A stretch of DNA of 64,000 nucleotides, taken from Porphyromonas asaccharolytica DSM 20707. GTDB taxonomy: Bacteria; Bacteroidota; Bacteroidia; Bacteroidales; Porphyromonadaceae. The DNA lies in assembly GCF_000212375.1 (NCBI RefSeq), contig NC_015501.1:124001-188000 (forward strand), given 5' to 3'. The notes beneath the pieces are model-generated. The model saw only the letters and a list, made by a program, of their open reading frames with translations. It had not been told where the DNA came from and did no database searches. A program made the translations under genes and the position numbers. This document shows positions 34,189 through 42,059 of the stretch, piece by piece. Position 1 is the stretch's first letter, and each line of letters begins with the position of its first letter.

Positions 34189-36582
34189 ATGAAAAGATTA
34201 CTACTATCGCTGATTATCGTCAGCCTCTCACTCACTTATGCTAAGGGAGGTGAGACCTCTCCACCATTTGTAACTGTAGTCTCTGAGGACTTCAGCCTAT
34301 GGACTAAAGGTAGCGAGACAGTCCCCCACAACGAGATGGAGGGAGGTAAGGAGCGGCAGTTTATGATTGATAAGACTATCACTCATCAACCTGGATGGAT
34401 GGGCAACTATATCTATCAAGCAGGAGGCTGTGCTTACCTCAAGCTCAACGATGACGGTCGTGCGGGACACATTCAGACTCCTGAGATGGCGCTCTATGGT
34501 GAAGTCAAGATCACCTTTCGCGCCAAGATTTTAGCTGGAAAGCAAGAAAAGGGGCAGCTCTGGATAGCTCTTTGCGATAATAACTCAGGACCTGTAGACA
34601 ATAAGGATGTCGACTTAACTACAGAGTGGCAGACCTTTGAGATGGTATCTACACAAGCGACCTTTAATGAGCAAAACATTTTTCAGCTTCAGCCTCTAGA
34701 CTGTGACGCACTCATTGACGACATTGTCGTAGAGAGACGCAAGACGGTGCTAATTCCTCCTCGAGCTTTAAACCCTATAAACACTTCGTCCACTTCGTTC
34801 CAAGCCGTATGGACTCCATCTCCCGATGCGACTTCTTACCTCTGCAGTATTTACTACCTAGATATGCCAAAAGAGGTGACACCTCCTACGACAGTGGTAG
34901 AGGGCTTTGACCAAATCCGTCTAAGCGGCAAAGGGAAGATCGACACCACAAGTCCTAACTACCCCAAAGGGTGGGAGATAGATCTATCAACCAATGGAAG
35001 TGTGGACATAACTCAAGAGGAGGGCTTCTACCACTCAGCGCCACAAGCTCTGGTCTTCGATGCTCCTGGCGACTATGTCGTTACACCTAAGACGTCTGCT
35101 CCTATTACAGCTCTATCTTTTTGGGTTAGACCTTCAAAAGTCGAAACGGAAAAAGATTGGAACTACACGCTACTAGAAGTATCTGTCTACTCTGATGGTA
35201 AGTGGCAAGCTATTGCCAATCTTCCCAATACCTGGATGAAACCGGAGGGAGACTTCTACACTTTTGACCCAGAGATGCTTAAGACCTATGACATCGAGCA
35301 GGTACGCTTGGAACTAATACAGAAAAACGAAGTTACGTTCTACGTTGATGATATCACCTATACGTATGAGAGTAAGCCTGTTCCCTACTACATAATACAG
35401 GATAAAGAGGTCCAAGACACCCTATACAATGTTGCTTCGTACGATCCCTCTAAGGAGCATTTCTACTACGTTCAGGCAAAGGACGGGGAGACTCTCTCTG
35501 AGGCGACTTATCCTACATGGGTAGATGGACTCATCGGTGTAACCCCTCAGGTAGAAGAGGCTACAGACGTAACCGAGACAAGCTTCAAGGCACACTGGGA
35601 GAAACTATACAATGCAGCCTACTATCAGTTCAACAGCTATCGTCTACTCAAGCACCTAGAGGAGAAACCTCAGCAGACGGTTCTGTATGAGACTTTTGAT
35701 CAGATCACTATGGGTAGCATAGACAAGCCTATCACACCAGAGGAAACTGTCGTACAGCTAGCCAAGGAGCAACTCACCCAGAGTGACTGGGTGCTACAGT
35801 TACCCGCTTATGTCAAAGGGATGGCTGGAGTCAAAGAGACCCAACCATATAGCTCTACAGCAGGCTTGGTCGTTTCTCCTGTTATCTCATTAGATGCTGA
35901 CGGAGGTGCTTTTGAGGTGGATGTACAGGCAATAAGCACTGTCCCTCAGGACACCCTCTTTGTGATGATCATGAAGGACTATACAGACCGTAAGGTGGAT
36001 GAATATATGCGTATCCCATTTCCTGAAAATGGAGGAGCAGTCTCTTCTTCGGTTAAGTTCGCAGCTCCAAAAGACCTTAACGCTAGAAAGGACATTCGCA
36101 TTGGATTCATGAGCGCTAGAGGCAAGCCATTTTATATTGACGAAGTATCTATCCTACAGAACGTCCGCAAGGGTGAGACTCTGTATGCTCCCTACAAGAC
36201 AAGTTTTCCTGAAGAAAACGCACTCTCAGTAGAGCACGGAATGAAGGGTGAGGACTTTGCATATAGTGTACAGGCTTTTCGCACACGCTTCTACTTCAAC
36301 TATATTTCTGAAGTATCAGACCTTATGATTGTAAAGAACCCATACAGGACAGCCCTCGAAGAGCCTATACAAGACACACCACGCTCTCTAAAAATTTACC
36401 AAAGAGAGGGTGGTATGCTTCTCACAGCCTCAGCTTCAGAGACAGTCTCACTATACAATCTCTCGGGGCACTTACTACTTCAGCTAGAGCTCTCTGAGGG
36501 TGAGTCTACTTTTATCCCACTACCCGCAGGATACTATATACTACACACCTCTCACGAGAACTATAAAGTGCAAGTTAAGTAG
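34189..36582 (+). CDS. Large secreted multi-domain protein with T9SS signal
   Basis: 797 residues. A signal peptide ends at LTYAKGG. Domains seen: a beta-sandwich (about 25-180; EDFSLW ... AGGCAYLKLNDDGRAGHI ... LTTEWQTFEM), a fibronectin-III-like segment (about 195-290), a second sandwich (about 240-400; TALSFWVRP ... VTFYVDDITYTYE), a repeat of both in the second half (GVTPQVEEATDVTETSFKAH ... KPFYIDEVSILQ), and a T9SS C-terminal domain (SETVSLYNLSGHLLLQLELS ... LPAGYYILHT). It is predicted to be exported to the surface. No catalytic motif is apparent. The following terminator matches that of the preceding T9SS gene. Confidence 0.8.
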   Translation: MKRLLLSLIIVSLSLTYAKGGETSPPFVTVVSEDFSLWTKGSETVPHNEMEGGKERQFMIDKTITHQPGWMGNYIYQAGGCAYLKLNDDGRAGHIQTPEMALYGEVKITFRAKILAGKQEKGQLWIALCDNNSGPVDNKDVDLTTEWQTFEMVSTQATFNEQNIFQLQPLDCDALIDDIVVERRKTVLIPPRALNPINTSSTSFQAVWTPSPDATSYLCSIYYLDMPKEVTPPTTVVEGFDQIRLSGKGKIDTTSPNYPKGWEIDLSTNGSVDITQEEGFYHSAPQALVFDAPGDYVVTPKTSAPITALSFWVRPSKVETEKDWNYTLLEVSVYSDGKWQAIANLPNTWMKPEGDFYTFDPEMLKTYDIEQVRLELIQKNEVTFYVDDITYTYESKPVPYYIIQDKEVQDTLYNVASYDPSKEHFYYVQAKDGETLSEATYPTWVDGLIGVTPQVEEATDVTETSFKAHWEKLYNAAYYQFNSYRLLKHLEEKPQQTVLYETFDQITMGSIDKPITPEETVVQLAKEQLTQSDWVLQLPAYVKGMAGVKETQPYSSTAGLVVSPVISLDADGGAFEVDVQAISTVPQDTLFVMIMKDYTDRKVDEYMRIPFPENGGAVSSSVKFAAPKDLNARKDIRIGFMSARGKPFYIDEVSILQNVRKGETLYAPYKTSFPEENALSVEHGMKGEDFAYSVQAFRTRFYFNYISEVSDLMIVKNPYRTALEEPIQDTPRSLKIYQREGGMLLTASASETVSLYNLSGHLLLQLELSEGESTFIPLPAGYYILHTSHENYKVQVK

Positions 36583-36660
36583 ACACGGGTATATCAAATT
36601 CGTCGGATCAAAAGCTTGCTCCTGATTAGAAGCTACTTTCACCCGACAGAAAGCAATGTA

Positions 36661-36710
36661 ACGGAGGGCTCCATCGCTAAGTAATCGCGGTAGAGCCCTC
36701 CACTTTTTTG
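36661..36710 (+). terminator. Terminator after the T9SS gene
   Basis: GAGGGCTCCATCGC and GCGGTAGAGCCCTC form a nearly continuous stem with loop TAAGTAAT, then CACTTTTTT. Confidence 0.85.
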
Positions 36711-36738
36711 TGCCAAACTGTAGGGATAAGCGCAATCT

Positions 36739-36898
36739 CTACCGAGGAAATCGAAAATCTCCACGTGGGCAATTTATATTCTCCACGTGGGCGTGAAATG
36801 AAACTTCGGAGGAATCAAATGAAACTTCGGAGGAATTCTTTCTCGCCTACGTGGAAAATAAAAAATATCCACGTGGAGATTTGAGATTTTCCACGTGG
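36739..36898 (+). repeat. CCACGTGG array, copy 3 (site 1 decayed)
   Basis: Octamers at 36761, 36783, 36847 (CTACGTGG), 36869 and 36891, spacing 22, 64, 22, 22. Exactly 22 bp before the first is CTACCGAG (36739), a decayed sixth site. The centre has two AAACTTCGGAGGAAT repeats. No outer mini-elements. Confidence 0.88.
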
Positions 36899-36953
36899 CT
36901 ATCGCACAAAACGTGTAACAACGTGTAGGAATGCTCGGCTCGTGACGACTCCT

Positions 36954-37052
36954 GTAGGGACGCACGGCTCGTGCGTCCGTTGTAGAACATTGTGACGAGT
37001 ATCGATACCATAACCTTTGATACAACGGACGCACGAGCCGTGCGTCCCTACA
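36954..37052. repeat. GTGCGTCC-type intergenic repeat, copy B
   Basis: GTAGGGACGCACGGCTCGTG ... GTTGTAGAAC, a spacer, then TACAACGGACGCACGAGCCG ... CCCTACA: two perfect opposed units forming a long inverted repeat. Confidence 0.8.
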
Positions 37053-37054
37053 AA

Positions 37055-37170
37055 GGGTTACACGTATCATCGTTACACGTCACGGGTTGCACGTATCATC
37101 GTTACACGTCACGGGTTGCACGTATCATCGTTACACGTCACGGGTTGCACGTATCATCGTTACACGTCAA
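37055..37170 (+). repeat. 29-bp tandem repeat, 4 units
   Basis: The unit GGGTTGCACGTATCATCGTT + ACACGTCAC is repeated four times head to tail (first unit has A for G at position 6; the last ends in A). No spacers. Confidence 0.92.
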
Positions 37171-37249
37171 GAGCGTCCCCACATATCACTACACGAGATA
37201 TTTGCGGGAGGTTGGGACGCTGGGTGGGCGTTCATTCGGAGATTATCGT

Positions 37250-37257
37250 TACTTTTG
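37250..37257 (+). promoter_or_regulatory. -7 box TACTTTTG of the moxR (bat) transcript
   Basis: Context ATTATCGTTACTTTTGTAGC, 22 bp before the ATG. A near-copy precedes the second half of the bat locus at 42767. Confidence 0.65.
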
Positions 37258-37278
37258 TAGCATTAATCAGTAGAAACT

Positions 37279-38268
37279 ATGACGCAGGTATCAGATCTAG
37301 AGAATCGTCAAGCATATATCACCCAGCAGAGTGGCTTCATACGCCAGCTGCAGGAGGGCATGCACACCACGATCATCGGGCAGGAGCATCTTGTGGAGTC
37401 GCTCTTGATCGGTTTGCTAGCCGATGGACATATCCTCCTCGAGGGTGTGCCAGGGCTTGCTAAGACGCTCGCTATCACGACGCTCGCTAAGCTTATCGAT
37501 GCAGACTACAGCCGCATACAGTTTACCCCCGACCTACTTCCAGCCGACCTCGTCGGTACGCTGATCTATAGTCAGCGCAGTGAGTCCTTTTCAGTCAAGA
37601 AGGGTCCTATCTTCGCTCACTTTGTTCTCGCTGATGAGATCAACCGCGCTCCAGCCAAGGTGCAGAGCGCACTCCTCGAGGCGATGCAAGAGCGACAGGT
37701 GACACTTGGCGAAGAGACTTATCCGCTCCCCTCGCCTTTCCTTGTGATGGCAACGCAAAACCCTATCGAGCAGGAGGGTACCTATCGACTGCCTGAGGCG
37801 CAGGTAGACCGTTTCCTGCTCAAGGTGGTGCTGGACTACCCCTCGCACGAGGAGGAGATGAAGATCATTGAGATGAATCTGGCTAGTCAGCTACCCACGG
37901 TAAAGCCTGTGGCGACAGCCCAGCAGATCTTAGCAGCTCGCAAAGCGGTGCAGCAGGTTTATCTCGATGAGAAGATCCTCCGCTACATCGTGGATCTGGT
38001 GATGGCGACACGACAGACGGAGGGCATCCCCGCCCTACAAGGGATGATAGCTTATGGCGCTTCGCCACGTGCGTCGATCTCGCTGGCAGCAGCTGCACGA
38101 GCCTACGCCTTCATCGCTCAGAGAGCCTATGTGATCCCAGAGGATGTGCGTGCCGTGTGCCACGACGTGCTACGTCATCGTCTCGGCATGAGCTACGAGG
38201 CTGATGCCGTTGGTATGAGTGCCGACAAGGCAATCGACGAGATCATCAACGTGGTGCCGGTACCCTAG
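37279..38268 (+). CDS. MoxR-type AAA+ ATPase of the bat locus
   Basis: 329 residues. Walker A EGVPGLAKT (55-63), Walker B VLADEINRA (116-124), sensor region ATQNPIEQEGTYRLPEAQVD and a C-terminal lid domain (GASPRASISL). MoxR ATPases are thought to act as chaperones that activate VWA-domain partners; those are encoded downstream (DUF58, BatA, BatB). First gene of the bat locus; DUF58 follows after a 58-bp gap filled with CTCTAA repeats. Cytosolic. Confidence 0.95.
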   Translation: MTQVSDLENRQAYITQQSGFIRQLQEGMHTTIIGQEHLVESLLIGLLADGHILLEGVPGLAKTLAITTLAKLIDADYSRIQFTPDLLPADLVGTLIYSQRSESFSVKKGPIFAHFVLADEINRAPAKVQSALLEAMQERQVTLGEETYPLPSPFLVMATQNPIEQEGTYRLPEAQVDRFLLKVVLDYPSHEEEMKIIEMNLASQLPTVKPVATAQQILAARKAVQQVYLDEKILRYIVDLVMATRQTEGIPALQGMIAYGASPRASISLAAAARAYAFIAQRAYVIPEDVRAVCHDVLRHRLGMSYEADAVGMSADKAIDEIINVVPVP

Positions 38269-38275
38269 CACCACT

Positions 38276-38326
38276 AGACTCTAACCTCTAAAGTCTAATC
38301 TCTAACTTCTAATTTCTAACCTCTAA
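38276..38326 (+). repeat. CTCTAA/TTCTAA simple repeat between moxR and the DUF58 gene
   Basis: Seven or more degenerate copies of (C/T)TCTAA(C/T) run up to the ATG. Similar strings are at 39431-39471 and, inverted, at 53975-54035. They occupy the ribosome-binding region, so no Shine-Dalgarno is present. Confidence 0.8.
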
Positions 38327-39199
38327 ATGCAGGATCTCTTACGTAAGGTCAGACGCATCGAAATCAAAGCTCGGGGTCTCAGCCAAAACATTTTGGCTGG
38401 GCAGTACCGCTCAGCCTTTAAGGGGCGAGGAATGGCTTTTAGCGAGGTGCGGGAGTACTACGTAGGAGATGACGTGCGTGACATTGACTGGAACGTGACG
38501 GCACGCTATGCGCAGCCGCATGTCAAGGTCTTTGAGGAGGAGCGCGAGCTAACTATCATGCTCCTCGTCGATGTCTCTCACAGTCTAGACTTCGGCTCTA
38601 CGAGTGAGACGAAGCGGGATCTGGTAGCGACGATCGCTGCGACGATTGCTTTCGCCTGCATTCACAACAACGACCGTGTCGGGCTCATGCTTTACACCGA
38701 CCGTGTGGAGCGCTACATCCCTGCAGGTCAGGGTCGTAAGCATGTGCTACAGCTCATTCGTGAGATCCTGACTTACCGCCCTGAGCGTCACTCTACACAG
38801 ATCTCCTCTAGCTTAGAGATGCTTTCACGAGTAGTCAAGAAGCGCTGCTCAGCCTTTATCGTGAGTGACTTCATCACCGACCAACCGACCGATGCGGAGC
38901 GCGCCCTGATCCAGCGCACGGCTCGTCGACACGACCTGCTGGCGATACGAGTCGTGGACAGACGTGACTACGACCTCTCGGCTATGGGCCTGACCCTCGT
39001 GCATGACTTGGAGACGGGCGCGAGTCGCTACGTAGACACCTCGTCGGAGCGACTTCGTGAGCAGTATGCGGTCAACTATACGACCTTTGCCGCCGAGTGG
39101 GAGCGTCTGATGCGTGAGTCGGGCATCGACCACGCCATCGCCGAGACTGGCGAAGACATCATCCCCGTCCTCTCGCAGCTCTTCCGCAAGCGCATCTAA
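38327..39199 (+). CDS. DUF58 (VWA-like) protein of the bat locus
   Basis: 290 residues. DUF58 signature EYYVGDDVRDIDWNVTAR (43-60) and VKVFEEERELTIMLLVDVSH (MIDAS-like DVSHS), then FIVSDF. In other Bacteroidetes this gene lies between moxR and the batA block, as here, but in this genome a 3.6-kb accessory islet separates it from the next bat gene. Function: likely partner of the MoxR ATPase in envelope stress or aerotolerance. Confidence 0.93.
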   Translation: MQDLLRKVRRIEIKARGLSQNILAGQYRSAFKGRGMAFSEVREYYVGDDVRDIDWNVTARYAQPHVKVFEEERELTIMLLVDVSHSLDFGSTSETKRDLVATIAATIAFACIHNNDRVGLMLYTDRVERYIPAGQGRKHVLQLIREILTYRPERHSTQISSSLEMLSRVVKKRCSAFIVSDFITDQPTDAERALIQRTARRHDLLAIRVVDRRDYDLSAMGLTLVHDLETGASRYVDTSSERLREQYAVNYTTFAAEWERLMRESGIDHAIAETGEDIIPVLSQLFRKRI

Positions 39200-39402
39200 C
39201 TAAACGAGAGTGGCCAAAGACTCCCTTCACTCTTGTTCATGATACAGACATCTATCATCTGCAAGGGGGCACATCTCGCACGTATCACACGATAGGCGTT
39301 AGCTATCAGCAAGATACAATCACTAGATCTAAACAAACATCTAGCACACTGCCCGAACAAAGATCTCTCATCTCAGTGAAGCTTTCAGCGCTTATTTACC
39401 TC

Positions 39403-39857
39403 CCCGGCTGACGCATTATAATATAATGTGTCACCCCTGCCCTCTAATCTCTAACCCCTAATCTCTAATTACATATCTTTACAGGGAAATTCGTCTGATT
39501 CCCTCCTTTCTCGAATATCCACGTGGGGAATCTAAAATCTCCACGTGGATGTTTTTTATTTTCCACGTGGGCGTCAAACAATTCCTCCGAAGTTTCATTT
39601 GATTCCTCCGAAGAATTTTTTCTTCCCTACGTGGAAAATAAAAATTCTCCACCTGGATATTTCGAAATATCCACGTGGAAATCAGTTTTCCCCGACATGA
39701 CGCCGTTTTGATATGTAGTTGGTTCTAAATTATTGTAACACGCCAACGTTGTATTTCCCCAGCTAGGAATGACGCATCATAATCACTCTGTCAGGAGCTA
39801 CACAATGGTGACCAGAGAGGAATAGGTGAACTCATTATATATAATGCGTCAGCCCTG
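39403..39857 (-). mobile_element. Composite repeat element, inverted relative of 13028-13541
   Basis: Read on the minus strand it begins CAGGGCTGACGCATTATATA (39857 downward) and aligns with the element at 13028 through TTACAATAATTTA, CCAACTACATAT, GGGGAAAACTGATTTCCACG, the array, and GAAAGGAGGGAATC. The far mini-element is shortened by about 45 bp and the far end is CCCGGCTGACGCATTATA. No target duplication is visible. A stretch of CTCTAAT repeats (39431-39471) lies inside. It fills most of the 740-bp gap 39200-39937; 39200-39402 shows nothing recognisable. Confidence 0.75.
39519..39678 (-). repeat. CCACGTGG six-site array, copy 4 (inverted)
   Basis: Octamers at 39519, 39541, 39563, 39627 (CTACGTGG), 39649 (CCACCTGG) and 39671: spacing 22, 22, 64, 22, 22. 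The centre is the reverse complement of the TTCGGAGGAATCAAATGAAA core of copies 1-3. Confidence 0.9.
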
Positions 39858-39897
39858 GTACTTCACCAACCATTCTGACCTTTACGCCGTTTTTTCC

Positions 39898-39905
39898 TAC
39901 ATTTG
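39898..39905 (+). promoter_or_regulatory. -7 box TACATTTG at the start of the accessory islet
   Basis: It matches TAnnTTTG, 33 bp before the ATG at 39938 and 40 bp after the end of the composite repeat. Confidence 0.6.
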
Positions 39906-39937
39906 TAACTGTGTTGCACTTGACACTGGGATGTGCG

Positions 39938-40399
39938 ATGAAGAAACAATTATTGAAGATGTTGCTAATAATAGGAGCTGGAATTGCATCCTATTTTATA
40001 ATAATACACCCACTGAACTGGGGTATATCTGAAGAACTTGGGAGTGGGTTTATAATCACATCAGACAAAAGTTTATTATATAGAGATGGTAATACGGAGT
40101 ATTTTGTACTTCCATTTGGAGTGACGAAATATAAATACAATACAAAATGGATTGTGGCATACACCGAAGGATATTCCATAACACGCAATTTACAGGAGAA
40201 GAAAAATAGTTCAAGTCTAACCAATTATTGGATTATCGACAAAGAAATGCCAATACATCTCAATAAGCAGGACTCTGTTGTTTTATACATAAATGGCATT
40301 GCCTATCCTATTATTACTAATGGGTTAATAGGACCAATGGATTCTTTGTCTTTTATTGATTCTGTTAGAAAATTCGACATTCCCCTAAGAATAAACTGA
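39938..40399 (+). CDS. Membrane-anchored immunity-like orphan protein
   Basis: 153 residues from the ATG at 39938. One N-terminal hydrophobic helix (MLLIIGAGIASYFIIIH) then a small soluble domain (SGFIITSDKSLLYRDG, VTKYKYNTKWIVAYT, NYWIIDKEM). The layout recalls DUF3997-type small proteins that accompany polymorphic toxins, but this is not certain. It is clearly richer in A+T than the flanking bat genes, and is the first gene of an islet of Rhs remnants, so an acquired immunity gene is the best guess. Confidence 0.6.
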   Translation: MKKQLLKMLLIIGAGIASYFIIIHPLNWGISEELGSGFIITSDKSLLYRDGNTEYFVLPFGVTKYKYNTKWIVAYTEGYSITRNLQEKKNSSSLTNYWIIDKEMPIHLNKQDSVVLYINGIAYPIITNGLIGPMDSLSFIDSVRKFDIPLRIN

Positions 40400-40417
40400 A
40401 CTATCACTGTCCGATGA

Positions 40418-40705
40418 TTTTCGTCTCGCTCAAAAACTGGTCCATCCGAGATTCTGTGTGATGACCTGATTGCGGGCAAAGAAAGAAGCTGGCTCTATCT
40501 TCATCCTGGAAATGTAAGCTGGGGCTGTGTTACGGTTTGTAGAAACAACTCGCTATCCCCTGAGGAAAGGGAACAGGAATGGCATATAATTCATAATATG
40601 ATAAGTCATACAAAAACGGAGAAAGTCCCCGACAATCGTGGATTACATAAGTATTTCCCTGGTAAGCAGATTAAGTTTGGCGTTCTAAAAGTTCGAGATA
40701 GATGA
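40418..40705 (+). pseudogene. Toxin-tip remnant, L,D-transpeptidase/Tlde1 (DUF2778)-like
   Basis: A 95-codon open frame without a credible start, bounded upstream by an in-frame TGA (40415-40417). Its key segment WLYLHPGNVSWGCVTV has the H-x(5)-SWGC arrangement of L,D-transpeptidase-like catalytic centres (Ser-x-Gly-Cys nucleophile), as in Tlde1 effectors carried at the ends of Rhs proteins. The stop overlaps the ATG of the next gene (ATGA at 40702-40705). Probably the detached C-terminal toxin of an Rhs protein, attacking peptidoglycan. It cannot be translated alone unless a non-standard start is used. Confidence 0.6.
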
Positions 40706-41133
40706 AAAATAAATATCTCCTCTGCTTTCTATTTCTATGGCATTGCTATTCTTGTACATTAGAGCCAAGAATAGCAATACCTCAAGAATTAAAACAAGAG
40801 CTTGTAAGAACAGGGCATTATAATTCGTATGTAAGATTATTGAATCAGTCTTTGGATTCAAATAACGCAGAGGACTTATCTCATTTCTTAAGCATAGATT
40901 ATTTTTCCACTTGTTCAACAGGTTCAGAACATGGACAAATTTTACTAGAAATATTACGGGAAAAAGGTGACGTGTTTGTTTTCAAAGCCCTTACACTTCT
41001 AAGTCAATCAAAAAAAACAAGTGTCAAAGGGTATCTCTTAATAGGAATAGATAGTCAAGGAAAATGCGATATCAGCTATTTTATAGAAAAGTACCCTAGG
41101 TCTTTTGGATATCTAAAGATAAAGCCATGGTAA
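40702..41133 (+). CDS. Putative immunity lipoprotein for the Tlde1-like toxin tip
   Basis: 143 residues. A signal peptide MKNKYLLCFLFLWHCYSC with two possible lipid-Cys positions directs it to the periplasm. The mature part is helical and not recognised (ELKQELVRTGHYNSYVRLLN, LEILREKGDVFVFKALTLL). The start overlaps the toxin-tip stop by 4 bp, the usual toxin-immunity coupling, and a periplasmic location matches a peptidoglycan-targeting toxin. Codons are A+T-rich. Function is inferred from position. Confidence 0.65.
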   Translation: MKNKYLLCFLFLWHCYSCTLEPRIAIPQELKQELVRTGHYNSYVRLLNQSLDSNNAEDLSHFLSIDYFSTCSTGSEHGQILLEILREKGDVFVFKALTLLSQSKKTSVKGYLLIGIDSQGKCDISYFIEKYPRSFGYLKIKPW

Positions 41134-41243
41134 ATGATTTGCATTCTTACAACCTCGGTGGACTGGTGGATCATGTGCGTGGTTACAAGTCCTACAGCTA
41201 CGACTATGTGAACAAGATTGGCTACGACATGGTCATATCTTGA
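41127..41243 (+). pseudogene. Rhs-repeat fragment
   Basis: 38 codons overlapping the previous gene's end by 7 bp. NLGGLVDHVRGYKSYSYDYV and NKIGYDMV match the core YD-repeat region of Bacteroidetes Rhs proteins; base composition returns to that of the core genome. It breaks off at 41243 in a hairpin. It is a decayed piece, not a gene. Confidence 0.7.
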
Positions 41244-41275
41244 TAGGTTCTTTTAGAATAAGTCAAGATATGACC
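41231..41275 (+). other. Perfect 13-bp inverted repeat at the Rhs breakpoint
   Basis: GGTCATATCTTGA (41231-41243) and TCAAGATATGACC (41263-41275) with a 19-nt loop. The left arm is the last codons of the Rhs fragment. Confidence 0.75.
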
Positions 41276-41294
41276 GTATTAAAAGACAAATAGC

Positions 41295-41558
41295 ATGACA
41301 TATAAGAATTTTCCTATACTAACTAAAGTTGTTATAACCTTGATTCTAACATATTCTGTATTTATGATACTGCTCATGTCGATTTTTGACTTGCTCTCTA
41401 TGTCGACATCAGTGAGTTTTACAACATTCTTGATCGAAAAGATGATTCCTAATATTTCAGCTGTAATTGCACTTATTTTTCTTGTTAGGTATCTTTGGAT
41501 TACAGATAAGAACTCCAATACTTCTAAAAAAGATCCCATTGAAAGAAACAATCGCTAA
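41295..41558 (+). CDS. Small two-helix membrane protein in the islet
   Basis: 87 residues with two transmembrane segments (VVITLILTYSVFMILLMSIF and ISAVIALIFLVRYLWI) and a charged C-terminus (KKDPIERNNR). A+T-rich. Not recognised. Its placement between two Rhs fragments suggests an immunity protein whose toxin tip has been lost. TAATG overlap with the next Rhs fragment. Confidence 0.55.
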   Translation: MTYKNFPILTKVVITLILTYSVFMILLMSIFDLLSMSTSVSFTTFLIEKMIPNISAVIALIFLVRYLWITDKNSNTSKKDPIERNNR

Positions 41559-41980
41559 TGATGTTCGACGGACATAAAGACAGTACAGTCGGAGAGCGCA
41601 AGCTAATATGGGACGAGGAGAACCGCTTGCTGGCAGTCGATGAGAATGGTTTTGTGAGCAACTATTGGTATGATGCCGATGGTGAGCGCACGGTGAAGAC
41701 TAGTGGTGAGAACGAAGCGATCTATGTAAACTCCGAGTTCTCGGGTGGCAACACTGGTACGGCACGCTTCTCGCTCTATGTCAGCCCATACTTGGTAGCC
41801 GGACAGGGTGGTAGTCTTAAGGATGCAGCAGATCTATCCGACACAGGAGATGTAGTTGATAAGATGAATGTTCGTGGAAAAGAACTGAACGATAACAACA
41901 ATAATCGCCTTGGACAAAGACTAAGCCATAAAAGTATTATTCCAACTAAAGATGGATGCGTCAGTTTTATTCCTTGTTGA
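41558..41980 (+). pseudogene. Rhs core fragment with hypervariable tail
   Basis: 140 codons. RKLIWDEENRLLAVDENGFV, then NYWYDADGERTVKTSG and FSLYVSPYLVA, form the conserved end of an Rhs repeat barrel. After LVAGQGG the sequence changes to an unrelated tail (KMNVRGKELNDNNNNRLGQR ... FIPC), the usual switch point to a toxin, here only about 45 residues. The N-terminal thousands of bases of an Rhs gene are absent. Confidence 0.7.
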
Positions 41981-42059
41981 CTCAAGTTCTCTTGAGAATA
42001 TTGAAAGATGCAGTAATCCACCTGACGATTCAAAAACAGATAAGAATTGAAACTCCGAA

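Noticed and set aside
37055-37170. Possible CRISPR array
   Set aside because: The 29-bp units are directly joined with no spacers and no cas genes are near.
37017-37463. ORF across the 29-bp tandem repeat into moxR
   Set aside because: Repeat-derived and out of frame with moxR, whose promoter and start lie inside it.
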